From contig RPFO01000392.1 of assembly GCA_009746045.1 (NCBI GenBank), forward strand, positions 1,765,407 through 1,829,406: a stretch of DNA of 64,000 nt. The letters are read 5' to 3'. A program made the translations under genes and the position numbers. Positions 22,101 through 35,700 of this stretch are shown here, in pieces. The notes beneath the pieces are model-generated. The model did not search any database, was not told the origin of the DNA, and was given only the letters and a program-made list of their open reading frames with translations. Position 1 is the stretch's first letter. Every line of letters begins with the position of its first letter. The DNA is from Mesostigma viride. Its lineage: Eukaryota; Streptophyta; Mesostigmatophyceae; Mesostigmatales; Mesostigmataceae.

Positions 22101-24291
22101 CTTATGCGCAGGCAGGTGACCAAGTTTACCCATGGTGGGGCCCTGGCCAGAGGGGTGCTGTGTTTGTCGTGGCGTAATGGCGTCTCCACAACCCCCGCTG
22201 CCCCCCTCGGCGTCCATGTCGGATGCGTCCAGCATGGCGGCGCGCTGGTTGGAGGCCGCGTTGAGGGGGGCGCGATCCCGTAATGGCGGCAGCACACCAG
22301 GCGCGCCCGCAGGGAAGCCGTCCACCCGTGAAGCAATCGATGAAGGGGTTTCGCTCCAGTTGGCTGAGTTCAGAGTTGCCCAGGGAGAGTTATTCCTTAG
22401 GCTGACTCCCCCCGGGGTGAGTGGGCTGTTGGGCATGGGTGCATCCCCCGCATCCATGGAGCCTTCACCCTTTGTGGGTGAAGCAGGTTCATGACTGGCA
22501 TCCGGCCCAGATCCCTTCAGGTGGTCCTTGAGCCGTTTGAATGCACTGACCGCTGAGCCCACCATGGCCATCCGGCCGAAGAAGGAGCCCTTCTTGATGC
22601 TGACAGTTGTCTCCTCCTGAGGTGCCGTGGATGCAGGAGCGGCGGGAGACTCGGGGGCCGACTGCGGCGGTGCCTTGGTGGCGGCAGCAGCTGCCGACTC
22701 CTTTGTCTTCGCTGCTGCTGCTGCTGCTGCTGCCACCTTGGGAGAGCTCGGCACACGCGAGACAGATGCCCTGCGTGGCGCCGCTTGTGCTGGCGCACGC
22801 CCCGCGTCGCCCCCCGTTGCGGCCTGGCCCAGCAGATCCTTGAACGCGCCCGCGGCGGGGCGGGAGACGGAGGTCCTGCGGGCCCCCTTTGGACTTGCAA
22901 CATCAGTGCTGGCCTGTGCTGCCTGCGCTGCAATCGCAGCAGCACCGGAGGGGGACATGGAGACGGAGGCGCGGCGGCCGCTGGAACCCGCGCTAACAGA
23001 TGTGCGGGTACGGCGCGCGGTGGGGGGTTCAGGGGAGGCCTCAGCCATCGGTGAGGTGGCCCCGTCCGCCGAGTTGCCCCGCACGGAGACGGAGGACCGT
23101 CGCCCGCCGGGCAGCGACTCGAGGAACGCCTTCATCGCGGCCTTGTTCTGTGTGACGACCGGGTCCACCGCGCCGCCGGAACGCCAGAACGTCTTCACCG
23201 GCTGGGGCGGCAGCCGGGGGCCCTCGTCCACAAACACAGGGCTGCTGCCGCCCGACACGCTGGCGCGTCGCCCACGCGCCGCACCGCCCACGCCTGAGTT
23301 GCCCAACAGCACCTCCTGCGCCAGCTTGGGGCTGCCTGGTATGTTTGGCCGGACGCCGGAGACGCTCTGTCGCCCGCCCGCCACTTGCCCCTTGGCCCAG
23401 CCAGGGATGACGAGCGACGCGCGTCGCGGGCGGTGGTTGCCTTCCAGTGGGGATGGCCTCATGGGGGCGGGCGGGGGCGACTCGACGCGGGGCTCGCGGG
23501 GCGCGTCTGGTTTGGGCGGGGGCGCGTTCAGTTTCGCCAGCGCCGCCGCCAGGGCGTCTGCGCCGTATTCGGACGGCCCCTCGCGTTTCTTGGGGGGGGA
23601 TGACACCGAGTGCCGGCCCACGCGCCGCAGGGCCTCCAGCCGGCGGTTCTTGGCCTTGGCTGCCTCCTCCTCCTCCTCCTCCGCAGCGGCCTGGGCGGCC
23701 AACCGCGCCGCAATCTCTGCCTTGGTCTCAGAGCCGTCGCTCCGGGGTCCCTCGAGTACCTTTTCATCCACCTTCGCCGCCGCCGCCGCCGCTTCTGCTG
23801 CTGCTGCTGTCGCCGCTGCCGCCGCCGCTGCTGCTTCTGCCGCTGCTTCTGCGGCTGCTGCTTCTGCCGCTGCTTCTGCGGCTGCTGCCGCCGCCGCTGC
23901 TTCTGCGGCTGCTGCCGCCGCCGCTGCTTCTGCGGCTGCTGCCGCCGTCGCTGCTTCTGCGGCTGCTGCTTCCGCCGCTGCTTCTGCGGCTGCTGCTTCC
24001 GCCGCTGCTTCTGCGGCTGCTGCTGCAGCCTCCTCCTGCTGTCGAAGGGCTTCTGCCGCCAACATATCTTCGTCAGGAAGCCTGTGGCCGTCGTCATCTT
24101 CGTCGAGACTCGAGACACGACGGGGCAATGGGCCGCCGTCGCTGGCTGGTGAGCAGGGCTCTGAGGGTGGGAGGGCTTCCAATGGTGTGGGTGCCCCCGG
24201 CGGTGGCTGCATTGCCGCTAGTCGCTTCAGCCGCTTGGCCTCACGGTATTCCGCGCGCAGGTCGAGGATGGCCGTGATGAAGTCGTACAGC
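19119..24291 (-). CDS. last exon: about 1,720-residue low-complexity cytoplasmic tail with RRxS and GAFRRLQE motifs
   Basis: The acceptor CCCCTGCAG ends at 24292. The exon starts G|CTGTACGAC, completing Gln and giving LYDFITAILDLRAEYREAKR, a membrane-proximal helix. An Ala/Glu coiled run (AAAEAAAEAAA) encoded by GCT/GCC repeats lies at 23775-24040. Ten RRxS sites (RRVS, RRAS x4, RRSS x4, RRTS) are dispersed through the exon. Five motif copies occur at about 22832-22862 (AFKDLL), 22521-22569 (AFKRLKDHL), 21970-22018 and 21533-21585 (GAFRRLQE), and 20452-20490 (AFRRLRE). An acidic GDE tandem block is at 21164-21265, and a Lys-rich run follows. The stop codon is at 19119. The tail is probably disordered and regulatory. 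Confidence 0.85.
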
Positions 24292-27200
24292 CTGCAGGGG
24301 GGAGTGAGCGGAGCGCCAGCATATACATCAGCCACATGCACAATACACATTAGCATGAGGAAAGCAGCTCATGCACCCAGTGCACAAGGACCATCCAGGA
24401 AGTAAGTAGCTTTTCTGAGAATGCCACAATTGCTATCTGAAAATTAGGGTGCCACCAGCCCTATTGTACCTAGATGACCAAACTCAGGTAGAAACAAACG
24501 CAAGCCAGTGATGAGGGAGACGTGAACGGTCAGATTCGCAGGGTTCTTGTAGATTTGACCTGCTGTGATTGACTTGATAAGGCCTGCCGTACAGGCCGGC
24601 TCCCTATTGCAGGTGATAGCTGCTTAAGCCGTCATGCCGATGAGCCCTATCAATTGTATCAAATAAGGGCATTTAATGACATTTTTTGCATGGAGTACAC
24701 ACATGCTTTCCTAAATCCCACACCCGCCAGCTCTTACAGCAATGTCCATGATGCTGGAGGGTTACGGATGCCAGACCACGCGATGTGACAGGAGCACACG
24801 GGCGTGCTCCCACCCACACCATGGGCATGCTCCCCCACAGACCAGTGAGACCACACATGGGAGGATGAGGGACCCCTGGTCCCCCATGGGTGGAGCCGGC
24901 ACTTACTGCGCGATGCACTGGAGTAGCATCACGATGCCCATGAGCGCAAGCATGACCGTGCTCAGCGTGCTCTGGAGCGAGGGAGATGGCGTGTTGCCGC
25001 CAAGTAGTAAACACAGGCCGCATGCCACCACGCCAAGCTCCAGCAGGATGGTGACGGTCTCCAGCAGATTGGAAAGCCGTGACAGGAACGGCTGGCCGGG
25101 GGGGGGAGAAGGAGGGAAAAGGCAGCACCAAACCATGCGAGTCAAAAGTGGAACATAAGCCGGTGTTCACATCAAATGGTTAACGGCTTCAAGGAAAACT
25201 TGCACCTGCCCAACCCAGCTGGGATCCACCAAGCTCAGTCCAGTGCCTATGCTTCTGGGGCTATGTCAAGCGATACTTATGTGATGACTGATACGTAGAG
25301 ATCTTGGTAGCCTCATCCAGCCTACAGTCTTCTTGCCGGGAGATCAACAGGGTCGTCCATGTCTGGGACTTGGAAAACAAAACAGGGACTTCGTTTTATT
25401 CCATCCGATCAGCTGGCGCAACAAGGCCACTGTGCCTTGTCGCTGGGAATCACCCCCCCTCAGAATGGCAAGCCCGTGTGATGAATGGGATTGAATCAGC
25501 CGCTGCGTGCCCGCGTTGGCTCCGGGTGATCTGCTCCATGGGGCGAGGTCCGAGTAGTGAACAGGCCTTGCAGAGCAATGTGCTGTGGCCTATAGACACA
25601 ACGGCCGCGCTGGAAAGGAAGAGATAGACTGCCATGCCTGCAGGAAACCCAAGCGAAAACGCTTCCTATAACTGGCATCTCTGGATCGCGCAAGGCTGTA
25701 GGTGCGGCGTGATGGTGTGAGTGACCACTGAACGTGAGGCATCTATCGGCCACACATCTGCGGACGCAAGCTGTCTGTCTCGCGTGCGGACGTACCCGGA
25801 GAAGCACCAGGAACAAGAAGTGCAGCGAGAGCCAGCCGGTGATGGTGGCCATCTGACCAAGCGGGTGGAAAACGACGTTGCGCATCAGCGCCCGGCGGGC
25901 ACAATGCCGGACACAAAGGCATCCAAGCAAACGCCCAAGCCATCAGATAGTGGTGAGATAAACAAACACAGTCTCTGCCTTATACGTTGCTTAAGATTTG
26001 CATGTCTACACATAATCTTGTAAACTCCCCCATCGAAATTTTTTATAGCAGAGAAACTCATTGCTGTAATAATAGGTGCAACATAGGTCTTCCTACTATA
26101 TACAATTGCTGTAATAATAGGTGCAACATAGGTCTTCCTAGTATATACAATTGCTGTAATAATAGGTGCAACATAGGTCTTCCTAGTATATACAATAAGG
26201 AAAGTTACCTTGCTCCAAGTACAAAGCAATCCTTTGACTGGTAGATATTTCACTTGTAAATAAAATATTATTTGTTTTGGACACCCGTTGAACTCGAATG
26301 GCCATTTGAATGCATCCATAGGGACTGTTCTCATGCGCTACATACTTGGAGCAGAACGGCCCAACCTGCTCTGAATAGGCGCATCAAAACTTAATACCCC
26401 AACACATGGTATTCCCTAAATACAACCCCACGCTCAACTGCCAGTACAGCTGCATGTTTCCCCGATGCAAACAGTCGGACATAGATTGACACACAACCGG
26501 CAACAATCCATGGCTTCATTTGCCTTATGGCAAACCCCACCTGCAGCCAGCCGACGAAATGGTCGCGTCCACTCTTCGTGCTATAGAGACCCATCAGGAT
26601 TGCAAATAGCAGCTGGGGGGGGGAGCAGCGGGACACACACAGCCACCACAATGCAAGCAGATAGTTCCCCAGATGGCAGGTCAGCGAGTGGAAGGCAACA
26701 GTCAGCTCGCAGGCCTTTGCAGTAGCTACAAGGATGGATCAGAGCCCAAAGGCGTCCCATCTGTAGCAATTGGCCAGGCCAGCAGAAGACCGCCACAATT
26801 TTCCCATGGAGCGTAGAACGCTTCTGGGACACTTGATCAGAACACATATGACAGCACCATCCCACGTTACAAGACAACCGCACAGCCCCCATGCACGGCG
26901 CTACCCCACCACCTGCTCGCCTGTCACACTCAGGGTGCCTCTACCGCGGATTGCCAGACGAGGAGGCTCGACGGGTGGTATGCTGGCCTGGCATTACCAT
27001 GCTATGAACATCGGGCTTGTATGGCCCCCAGAGTTGACCGACGAGGTGGCTACGTTGGATGGACTGACAGAATTGGCCGACCCACCCGCTCGACACGCAC
27101 CACCCACCTGCTTGACCAGCACCACCAGCATGTAGGAGGAGCGCAGGCAGGCCATCACGCCGCCGTCGTACGTCTCCACCCGTGGGTCCTCCAGGTCGCC

Positions 27201-27406
27201 GCCTTTCTCCGGCGTGTTGGACTGCTTCTGCTTGCCCCAGGGTGGTGTGAACACGCTCACAAATGGGATGCGGTTCTGCAAAAAACGAAAAAAGGGGGCA
27301 CGATAGGGGGGAGAAAGAAGGATGGGGGGAGGGGAGAGAGAAGGTATGGGGGTGGGGGACAGTGGAAGAGGCGGGACAAAGGGGTTGGCGGCGGGGAGGG
27401 GGGGGG

Positions 27407-27502
<96 letters not shown>

Positions 27503-30500
27503 GGGGGGGGGGGGGGGGGCTGTGTGTGTGTGTTAGAAAGGCTCGCAGGCATTTATGACAATTTGGGCGAAACTCAGTCTATTTGAAGCTGAGGCTAAGA
27601 GGAAACAGGCAAATCACGACTCAGCTACAGTATGCGCCAGCTGCTAGCCATCAAGCATGAGAGGCCTTTCTTCTACCTGAGGCGTGTCAGCAGGTGGAGC
27701 CAGTTGCTGAGCTTTGGATGCATCCAGCTCAAGTGGGTGGGACTGCACCGTTGACCCCTTGCCGTTGCTGGACTGCCAGGGAGCCAGCATGTTTGCAAGC
27801 GCTTCCTTGATGGACCCGTGGTTGCTAGAATCGACCGATAGATGAGGCTTGGAGCGATACACTGGGCCTTGCAGCTGCTCAAATAGGACCCCGTACCTGT
27901 TTGGCATTGCGTTACAAGAGGACAAAGCACATTGCTGGGAATAAAAATTATGACGAGACCCCAACACAGAGTAATCTCGATCCCGTTCATCATACCTCCC
28001 ACCACGCGACAGCTTGTTACACAGCCATCTGTCGGCCAGCGACCAGCATGTTGACTAGGTTGCACAGTGTTCAGGTGCTTGGATGCACGTGCTCAGAAGA
28101 AAAAGCCAAGGGAGCTGCCAACTTGCCATTCCAAAAACCCTGTGCCCTGTACACAGTAATTGCCTATGCATGCATGAGGCATGGCACCCCAAAAAGTGAT
28201 CCCTTGCGGGGAAATCACCCAAGGAAGTCATGCAAGGACAACCATGTGCTTACAATTCGACGTGTCTACCCCAAGTAAATCTGACAGCAGAGAAATCGTC
28301 TTAGTCAGCTTGATGCTTGCATACAACCATGGCCACAGCATCTCCACGTCATGTGCGAGGTTCACTTACTGGGACGCGTAGTCTCTTTTCCCGGCAATAA
28401 ACGCAGGGTCTGTCCAACGTCCCTCATGGACCGTGGTGGACCACCCTTCGTGGTCATCAGCTGTGCCACCCAAGGCCGCCAGCTGTCCTTTCCCTTCCAT
28501 GCCGTCCTTGCTTTCCATCTTCTCTTGCTCAATGGCCGTCTGCTTGCTATCCTTGCCATCGCTGCCTGCCTGATTGCCATCCTGTGTGCGCGGGCGCAGC
28601 CGCCGGGTCCGGTACCCCCAATAGCGCCGCCGCTTGACCTGTGGCTGCTCCAGCAGCACAGCCTTCTTGCCATGGAGGACGCCCATAACCCAATACACAC
28701 AGCCCGCCACAAAGGTGACCGGGAAGACTACCAGGAGAGTGGTGCCGACGATGAGACCCTTGATGCCCCCGCCTTCAGGGAGTCACACGAACGGAAGCAT
28801 GTGTGGGAATGGCCAAGGAATAGATAACTCAGTGAAGCGACAAGGGGGATCTCATGAAACACCCTTGAGCATACCCAGAATGTGGATGCCGTTGCCACGT
28901 CCATAAAGACGCAAAGTGTTCACAAGAGAATCGCCATATGCTGGTGAATGGAAACAAAAACCTGTCATCATACTCACTGGTGATGTAGAACGCGCACGCC
29001 CTGGCCATCCCTGGGAAGGTGAGCATGCCTATCAGGAGCTCCGGTCGCGGGAAGAGCAGCACCTGGGGCACTGGGGGCAGGGGGTGGGAGCCGATGACGG
29101 CCCTCTTGGCTCCTAGTCGCCACAGCCAGAGCAGCAGCATGTGGCCGGCAAAGACCACAAGCACCTCGATGGCCACGAAGAAGAAGACGCCCAGGACGTG
29201 GTCGGAGCTGTGCATGAACGATGTGGGCATGCGCATGATGGGGGCATGGTATGGGGGAACACCCATCGTCGGGGCATGCCACATGAGGGACATGCAGAAC
29301 GCGCCCAGTGAGGCAGGACCCTCTTAGGTCAGCAGTTATTGTGTTATAGCTGCAGTGGAGAATGCCAGAGGGTGGACAGCGCAAGCGCTGGATTAGGACA
29401 GCCAGGCATGGGGATCGCATGCTATATATGCACTCATGTGCACTGTTTGAACAGGTGCAGCGTCGGCAGGCTGGGATGCATGTTGGCAATCAACCCCCTG
29501 CAACGCTATTAGCGCCCCCCCCCCCCCCCCCCCCGATAAGCAGGGCGGTTGCCTGGGGCATCCCCCCTGTAGACCACCCTGGATGAGGCAGATGGGCTTA
29601 TAGGCCGAGTTGAAGGTGCCTATCACAGGTGGTTGACACAGCGACAGATTGACACCTTACCCGCTGTCACCAAGCGAATGCCGGTGCTGTCATCAAGCCC
29701 TCCGACATGAATGCCATGGCCAAACGGTAGAGTGCTCAAGGCAAGGACAACCAGACTATGCACGCAGACACTATTTGCTAATAGTGTCTATTCTAGGCGA
29801 AGCTTGACAGGAAGCATCTCTGTCCATAAAAAAACCGGCACACGAACTCACGAGGTGATATCCAGGGCATCAGGGGGCGAAGACGAGCTCTGCGTGCTGT
29901 TGGGCGGCGCGCTGGACACCGGACGGATCCACTCCAGGTCCTCCAAAGAGAGAAGCCCGTCCCCAGTCTGTGTGGCTCCACCACCCAGCTGCAGCAGGTG
30001 CCGGCGGGTGGGCGCGCTGGGGGCAGCTGGCGGGTACCCTTCGTAGAGCGTCTGGTTGAGGATGTTTGGGACGTCTGCCAGCACTGCCTCCTGCGGTGAT
30101 ATCCAGGGTGCGTCGAACCCGTGGTTGAGCCAGCGGAGGCAGTGGGTGACCTCACGCACCACCGTGTCCATGGGCACGTCCGCCATGTTCATCATCTGGA
30201 GAAATTGCAGGTGGCCGATGAAGAGCTGCCAGGGAGTGTGTGGGGGGTGCGGAACAAGATAGAAAATTCCCAGACACAAGATGCTATAAAACCTGCAGGC
30301 CTGCGCGGTGAGCCCTGGCAATCCCAAAACAGAGACCTCAGGAGGCGATAGTCAAAATAAACAGACACAGTGCCGCTTGTGCTGCCTGGTTTACCTCATG
30401 AATTTGTTAACGGCCCCCACAATTCCCCCAGCTGTCCAGATGGCCATGATCACCCTGATCCCATGCGGCACAGTACCAATGCCACACACGAGCAGTTTTC

Positions 30501-32685
30501 ATGTAACGTCACCTCACGCATGCCATTGGTATGCGGTGATTGCCCTGGAGTAGTCTACGAAGACGATTCCAGGGCAGCCACCGCGTACCAACAGCACGCA
30601 CATGTTGGACTATTCAAGACCAGTCATCGCACAAGACTAGCACACAGACTAGACTTGTCAGGACAGTCCCTACGCACCATCAGGCCACTGGATGCAGTAC
30701 CAGCAGTGCGCAGGCCACTGCCCATGGTTGCAGCTGCCATGCCGACCACATGCGTGAGGACGGCCGCGGTGACGACGGACTTGGTGATGGAGGCAGCCAC
30801 CAGCACGGCCACCACGTCGCACACGGGCTGCGCGATGTCCCTGGGGGCCACTGCAAGGGCACGAGGGGTGTGTACATGATCTTCATGATTAATCGCGGCG
30901 CATGATTGGCTACCGGCAACAGCGCCATAGTTTGGTGCCACACGTGTAAACGGCTGCACTGTGTGTGGGGTTGGGGAATGTCACCGCCAGCCATTAAACG
31001 CTGGATGCGTATCATTTCCAAGCGGCCTCTTTCTCGGATCACACCCACGTGATGTCACCGAGTTTACACACAGTCACAGGGCGAAGACAATGACTTTTGT
31101 TCTTGGATTCCCCTACATCTCCAGGGATTGTCAAGCAAATATGCAGATTCAGGGTCATGTCGAGGTTTGAAGTCACACCGCAAACTATAGGATCGCTAAC
31201 GGGTCGCAGCTTGGGATGACGATTTGGTTCACTGCCGCTGAAGCTGTGTTTGCCATGTATGTGGAGCGGAGTCTTGAAATGCTAAGTCAAAAGAGAGCCA
31301 TGGGGTGGCCAGTAGATTGCTTGACATGTCACACAACTTCATGGGCGACCATACGTTCCTGGCGTCTGGCTGCACAACAATGACCCACCACAAGAGCACA
31401 TGTCATGAATACTAACGCCTTTGATCGGCAGCGTGTAGCACACACAGGCAGCCAGCTTCATGCAGACGGCTAGAAGAGCTGGTAATTACTCCCACCCACG
31501 CTTGGGACACGAATGGCAGCTGCATAGCCCGATAGCCGTCAAGCCCTGTAACTCGTGAGGAACACGGCCACTAATAAAACCTCGAACAGCTCATCCATGC
31601 CCCAAGTCCAGTTTTTTCAACAAGCGTATAATTTCCTCCCCAGCACCACCACCACCACCGCCACCGCGCACTTTGCCCTTTCCCCTCTGAAAACACCAAA
31701 CGGGCTCTCACGCGCATGTGGCCACCATGCAAGGCAGTATGGAGTGCACACTGCAGAAAGCGCTCCCCGTTGGTCGTTGGACCACTACACCCTACACCGT
31801 ACGCCCAAACCACTAGGCCATTAGCCCTATGCCCTCCACCCTGTCCCCACGCACATTGCAGGACGCGCTCCCGGTTGGACTCGCGCACCGGCAGGCCCGC
31901 GTTGTTGATGGCCGCGCCCTCCTCCACCTTGATGGTCACGTAGGTGTCCTGCGCCTCCGTCTCCACCATCACCTCATAGTAGCTGGGGCGGTCGGGGAAC
32001 TTGAAGAACCTGCGCAGGCCCAACGGCATGCAGACACATACAATTTCCGCCAATCGTTGCTGCCAAACATTTCTGCACAGCATTCCTGCATGTCATCTAG
32101 TCAAAACAGCTCCACACTGTGCCCAGCATGTGCCACAATATGCCAGCTCTGGTCCCAGGTAACAAGCGCACCCTTTGACGTGTGAAGGAGCTGCAAACCA
32201 GTCAGCAGGTGAGTCCTGAGCGCAGCCATGCGGCTGTGAGGCAACTTGCGGACTTTGGAATGATGCATCAGGTTAAGGGCTGTAAGATGCGAACAAATAG
32301 CCGCAGTAAGATGATGGGGGTGGCACAGACAGGCGTGTCTGGGGTGTCGAGGGATAGATATGGGTGAGGATTAGATATGGGTGAGGACTAGATATGGGTG
32401 AGGACTAGATATGGGTGAGGAATAGATATGGATGAAGAATAGATATGGGTGAAGAATAGACATGGGTGAGGTCCCGAAGCAGGCTCATATCTGGTGGCAC
32501 GCCCACTCGCCCACTCGCCCACCCCCTGCCGCATCCCCGCCGCTTCCCATCCCTCCCCCTCCACTCCCCCTCCGCCCCCTCAAACCGACTTTGGGACATA
32601 CCCCGTGACACATATTTTGCGTCGGGAGGAACTCTACTCATACGCACGCACACACACACACACACATCACACACACACACACACA

Positions 32686-32728
<43 letters not shown>

Positions 32729-35700
32729 GGCACACATACCCGACGACGCGGCTGTTTGGGCTCAGTATGATCTTCTCGGGCCGAAAGTTCATCACGGGCT
32801 CGCTGAACTGGATGGCAAACAGGGTGCTCTGTTTGTCGGTGATGGAGCCACTCAGGCTGGTCACTGTAGCCGAGGGGGGGGTCCCGTCTGCCAGCACACA
32901 CCGTTGTGAAGTGGACAACACTGGCCGGGTGAGTACAGCCATTCCATAGCACGGATACCTCATAGCACGGATACCTCATATCACGGATACCTCATAGCAC
33001 GGATACCTCATAGCACGGATACCTCATAGCACGGATACCTCATAGCACGGATACCTCATAGCACGGATACCTCATAGCACGGATACCTCATAGCACGGAT
33101 ACCTCATAGCACGGATACCTCATAGCACGGATACCTCATAGCACGGATACCTCATAGCACGGATACCTCATAGCACGGATACCTCATAGCACGGATACCT
33201 CATAGCACGGATACCTCATAGCACGGATACCTCATAGCACGGATACCTCATAGCACGGATACCTCATAGCACGGATACCTCATAGCACGGATACCTCATA
33301 GCACGGATACCTCATAGCACGGATACCTCATAGCACGGATACCTCATAGCACGGATACCTCATAGCACGGATACCTCATAGCACGGATACCTCATGACGG
33401 AGCCACCAAGTTGTACGGGAATTGGGATGGCAGCCCTCCTGGCCTTCCATACCTCCAAGGTATGCATACTACTATAAAAGGAAGCACTCCATGCAGACAA
33501 CAAAGTGAACAAACTGTATGCCTGTCCGAAAACTATGACAATGTCCTTTTCCATGGAAATCCTTGCACTTGATTCCTTATTATTGATTTTTTCCCCCCTT
33601 TCTTTTATCCCAGCAAGATATCAAGGAGACAACCAGGATATAGCTGTGAAAAACTGTAAAACTTGATGTGGCGACGTGGATTGAACTCACTAACCTGCAG
33701 CGCTTCTGTTGGGGGGTGCGACAGGTGCGAGGAGAAGGCCCTTGCGGAACGTACCGTACATGACCACAATGGGCTCCGAGGGGAGACTTTGCTGCCCATC
33801 GGGGGTGCTGCAAATGCCCTCAGGTAGGGACACCGCCATGGGCCCTTCACCGGTGGGCGATACCTGCAGAGAAACAGGGTGAAGTCGGATCACCCCCCCA
33901 GTCATCAGCAAAGGAACACACATGTCAAGGATGGGTGCCCTCTGCCATCAGGCTAGAGTGACACAACAATAGGGGGGGGAATAGGGGGGGGGGAGTTATG
34001 GAGTACACCCCCCGACAAATAGGCAGCAAACTTGGGTAATCGTAAAAAAGCGGGGACTAGCCAAGCGTACAACAAGACAATTTGCAGATCTGCCCCAGCC
34101 AACCAGTGACTCCCATACTCGACATGCGGTCTCCAACAGGTCGATGTCGGCTGGATCAGCAACGTTGGTCAGTTGGTTAGGTGGCAGCTGGCGCGCATCT
34201 CATGGTCCCATTGATTTGATGAGGAGTTTACAAGGCAAAAGACCACATGTTGCTGCACCCTGGGCCCCATTGGGAGCACAAGCAATAAGTTTGAGCATAA
34301 GAAGCTTCGCCAGCACATCATCAGGACGTTAAGCAGGGAGGGACGGGGGATCAACGTATGGTACTGTCTTATTGGAACAAGCATGAAAGGGAGGGGGGGG
34401 GGGGAGGGGAAGGCAACTTACATCCACCAATGCAAGCGTAGTGCTGCCCTGGCCAACCAGCGTGATGTTCTTCACCACGCCCGTGCCCATGGTGTCCACC
34501 TGGAGGTCACCGGTGCACTGCATGTCCACTATCCCACACACTACCCACGTCACAGGGTCGCTGGCGGCAAAGAAAGCCTGCTTGGCGGTGTTGTTCACAT
34601 AAACCGTGGCCTCCTGCATGGTGCGGTAGTCGGGTAGGATGACGACCCGACGAACCTCTGCGTGGCCAGAGTGTGGGTAAACAGGCAAAGCATGGGATTG
34701 GAGCCCAGCAGGGCTGTCAGGCTAAGGGAAAATGAGCCTTCGCCTGAAATCAAGGCCCTTCATAGCTGTAACCAAACAAAAATCAAGGGACTGTGTGCCT
34801 ATGTGAGATTGCTTTTTAAAAAGGGTTTGGCACATGGTAAATTGTTGGTTTTGGCCACTTGCAGGGCCACCGCAGCAGAGCAATTATTGCCTGGCAGGGA
34901 GTGCTGAAGCACTGACCCGGTGTCATGTGCTCTGCAAGACCGTTACGAGATCAGCAAGCATGCTTAGGTAGCACCTGTCAGAACGGATTTTTAAAGCCCT
35001 GCAAGCTCAGAAGAAAAGCATGCCTAGCGTGGTGTGCATCCCCGACTTCCTTGCTGGGACCAGCCGCATGCAGCAAACACAGGAAACCTTTCTCTGGGGG
35101 AGGTACTGGCGCCCTTAGCGAGCCTCGATGCATGCTTGCAAACTTTTTCTTTGGGTCCTCTACCCTATCTCAAATTACAGCCTGGCGTGCAGGGCCTAGG
35201 CAGGACATCAAGCGTGCCTTCTGCTGCCTCGTTGCAGCGTTTAGTAATCAGAGCATCAGCTATGGCAAGCCTCAAGTAGGTCTTTCACTCCACCTGCCAG
35301 ACATAACGACAGGGGGGAAGTAGTGTGCAGGCTGGACAGGCTGATTCTACAGAACAAGTGGAGAAAGAGGGCACATTTATTCATTCGCACAGTTGAAGCT
35401 TTTGCCACGCATGAAGACCCGCGTACTTGACACTTCTGCAGGCATACGTACCTGCAGCCTCCAGGAAACTGATGCGCTCCCTCAGAGGTCCAAGGATGTA
35501 GCTGTTGCTCCGCTGGACGATCACGACCACCCCGGTGTCGTCCGTGACGGAAGTAGAGGTGATCCGTAGCGTGGCACCCACCACGAGCGGCATCACCGAA
35601 AGGTTAACGTCGATGGCTCCACCCGGCAGAAGCGCCCCCAGCCGGCATTCCGACTGGCATGTGGACGTGCTGAAGAGGGTGCATGGTCCGTCGACGGAGT

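Noticed and set aside
22627-24405. 592-codon plus-strand open frame rich in Ala/Ser
   Set aside because: Antisense shadow of the giant gene's last exon. It arises from GC-rich, repeat-biased codons; the minus frame has continuous domains, splice-linked upstream exons and a membrane-proximal helix.
27263-27586. Arg/Glu or Ser/Leu repeat ORFs on both strands
   Set aside because: Produced by the GA microsatellite inside an intron.
29570-29630. Candidate exon reading GTFNSAYKPICLIQ on the minus strand
   Set aside because: The exon ending at 29852 and the one starting at 29207 join directly in phase (TC|C), whereas this segment cannot be joined in phase to the upstream exon.
32945-33395. CRISPR-like regular repeat
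   Set aside because: The 16-bp units are contiguous with no spacers, and it lies in a eukaryotic intron.
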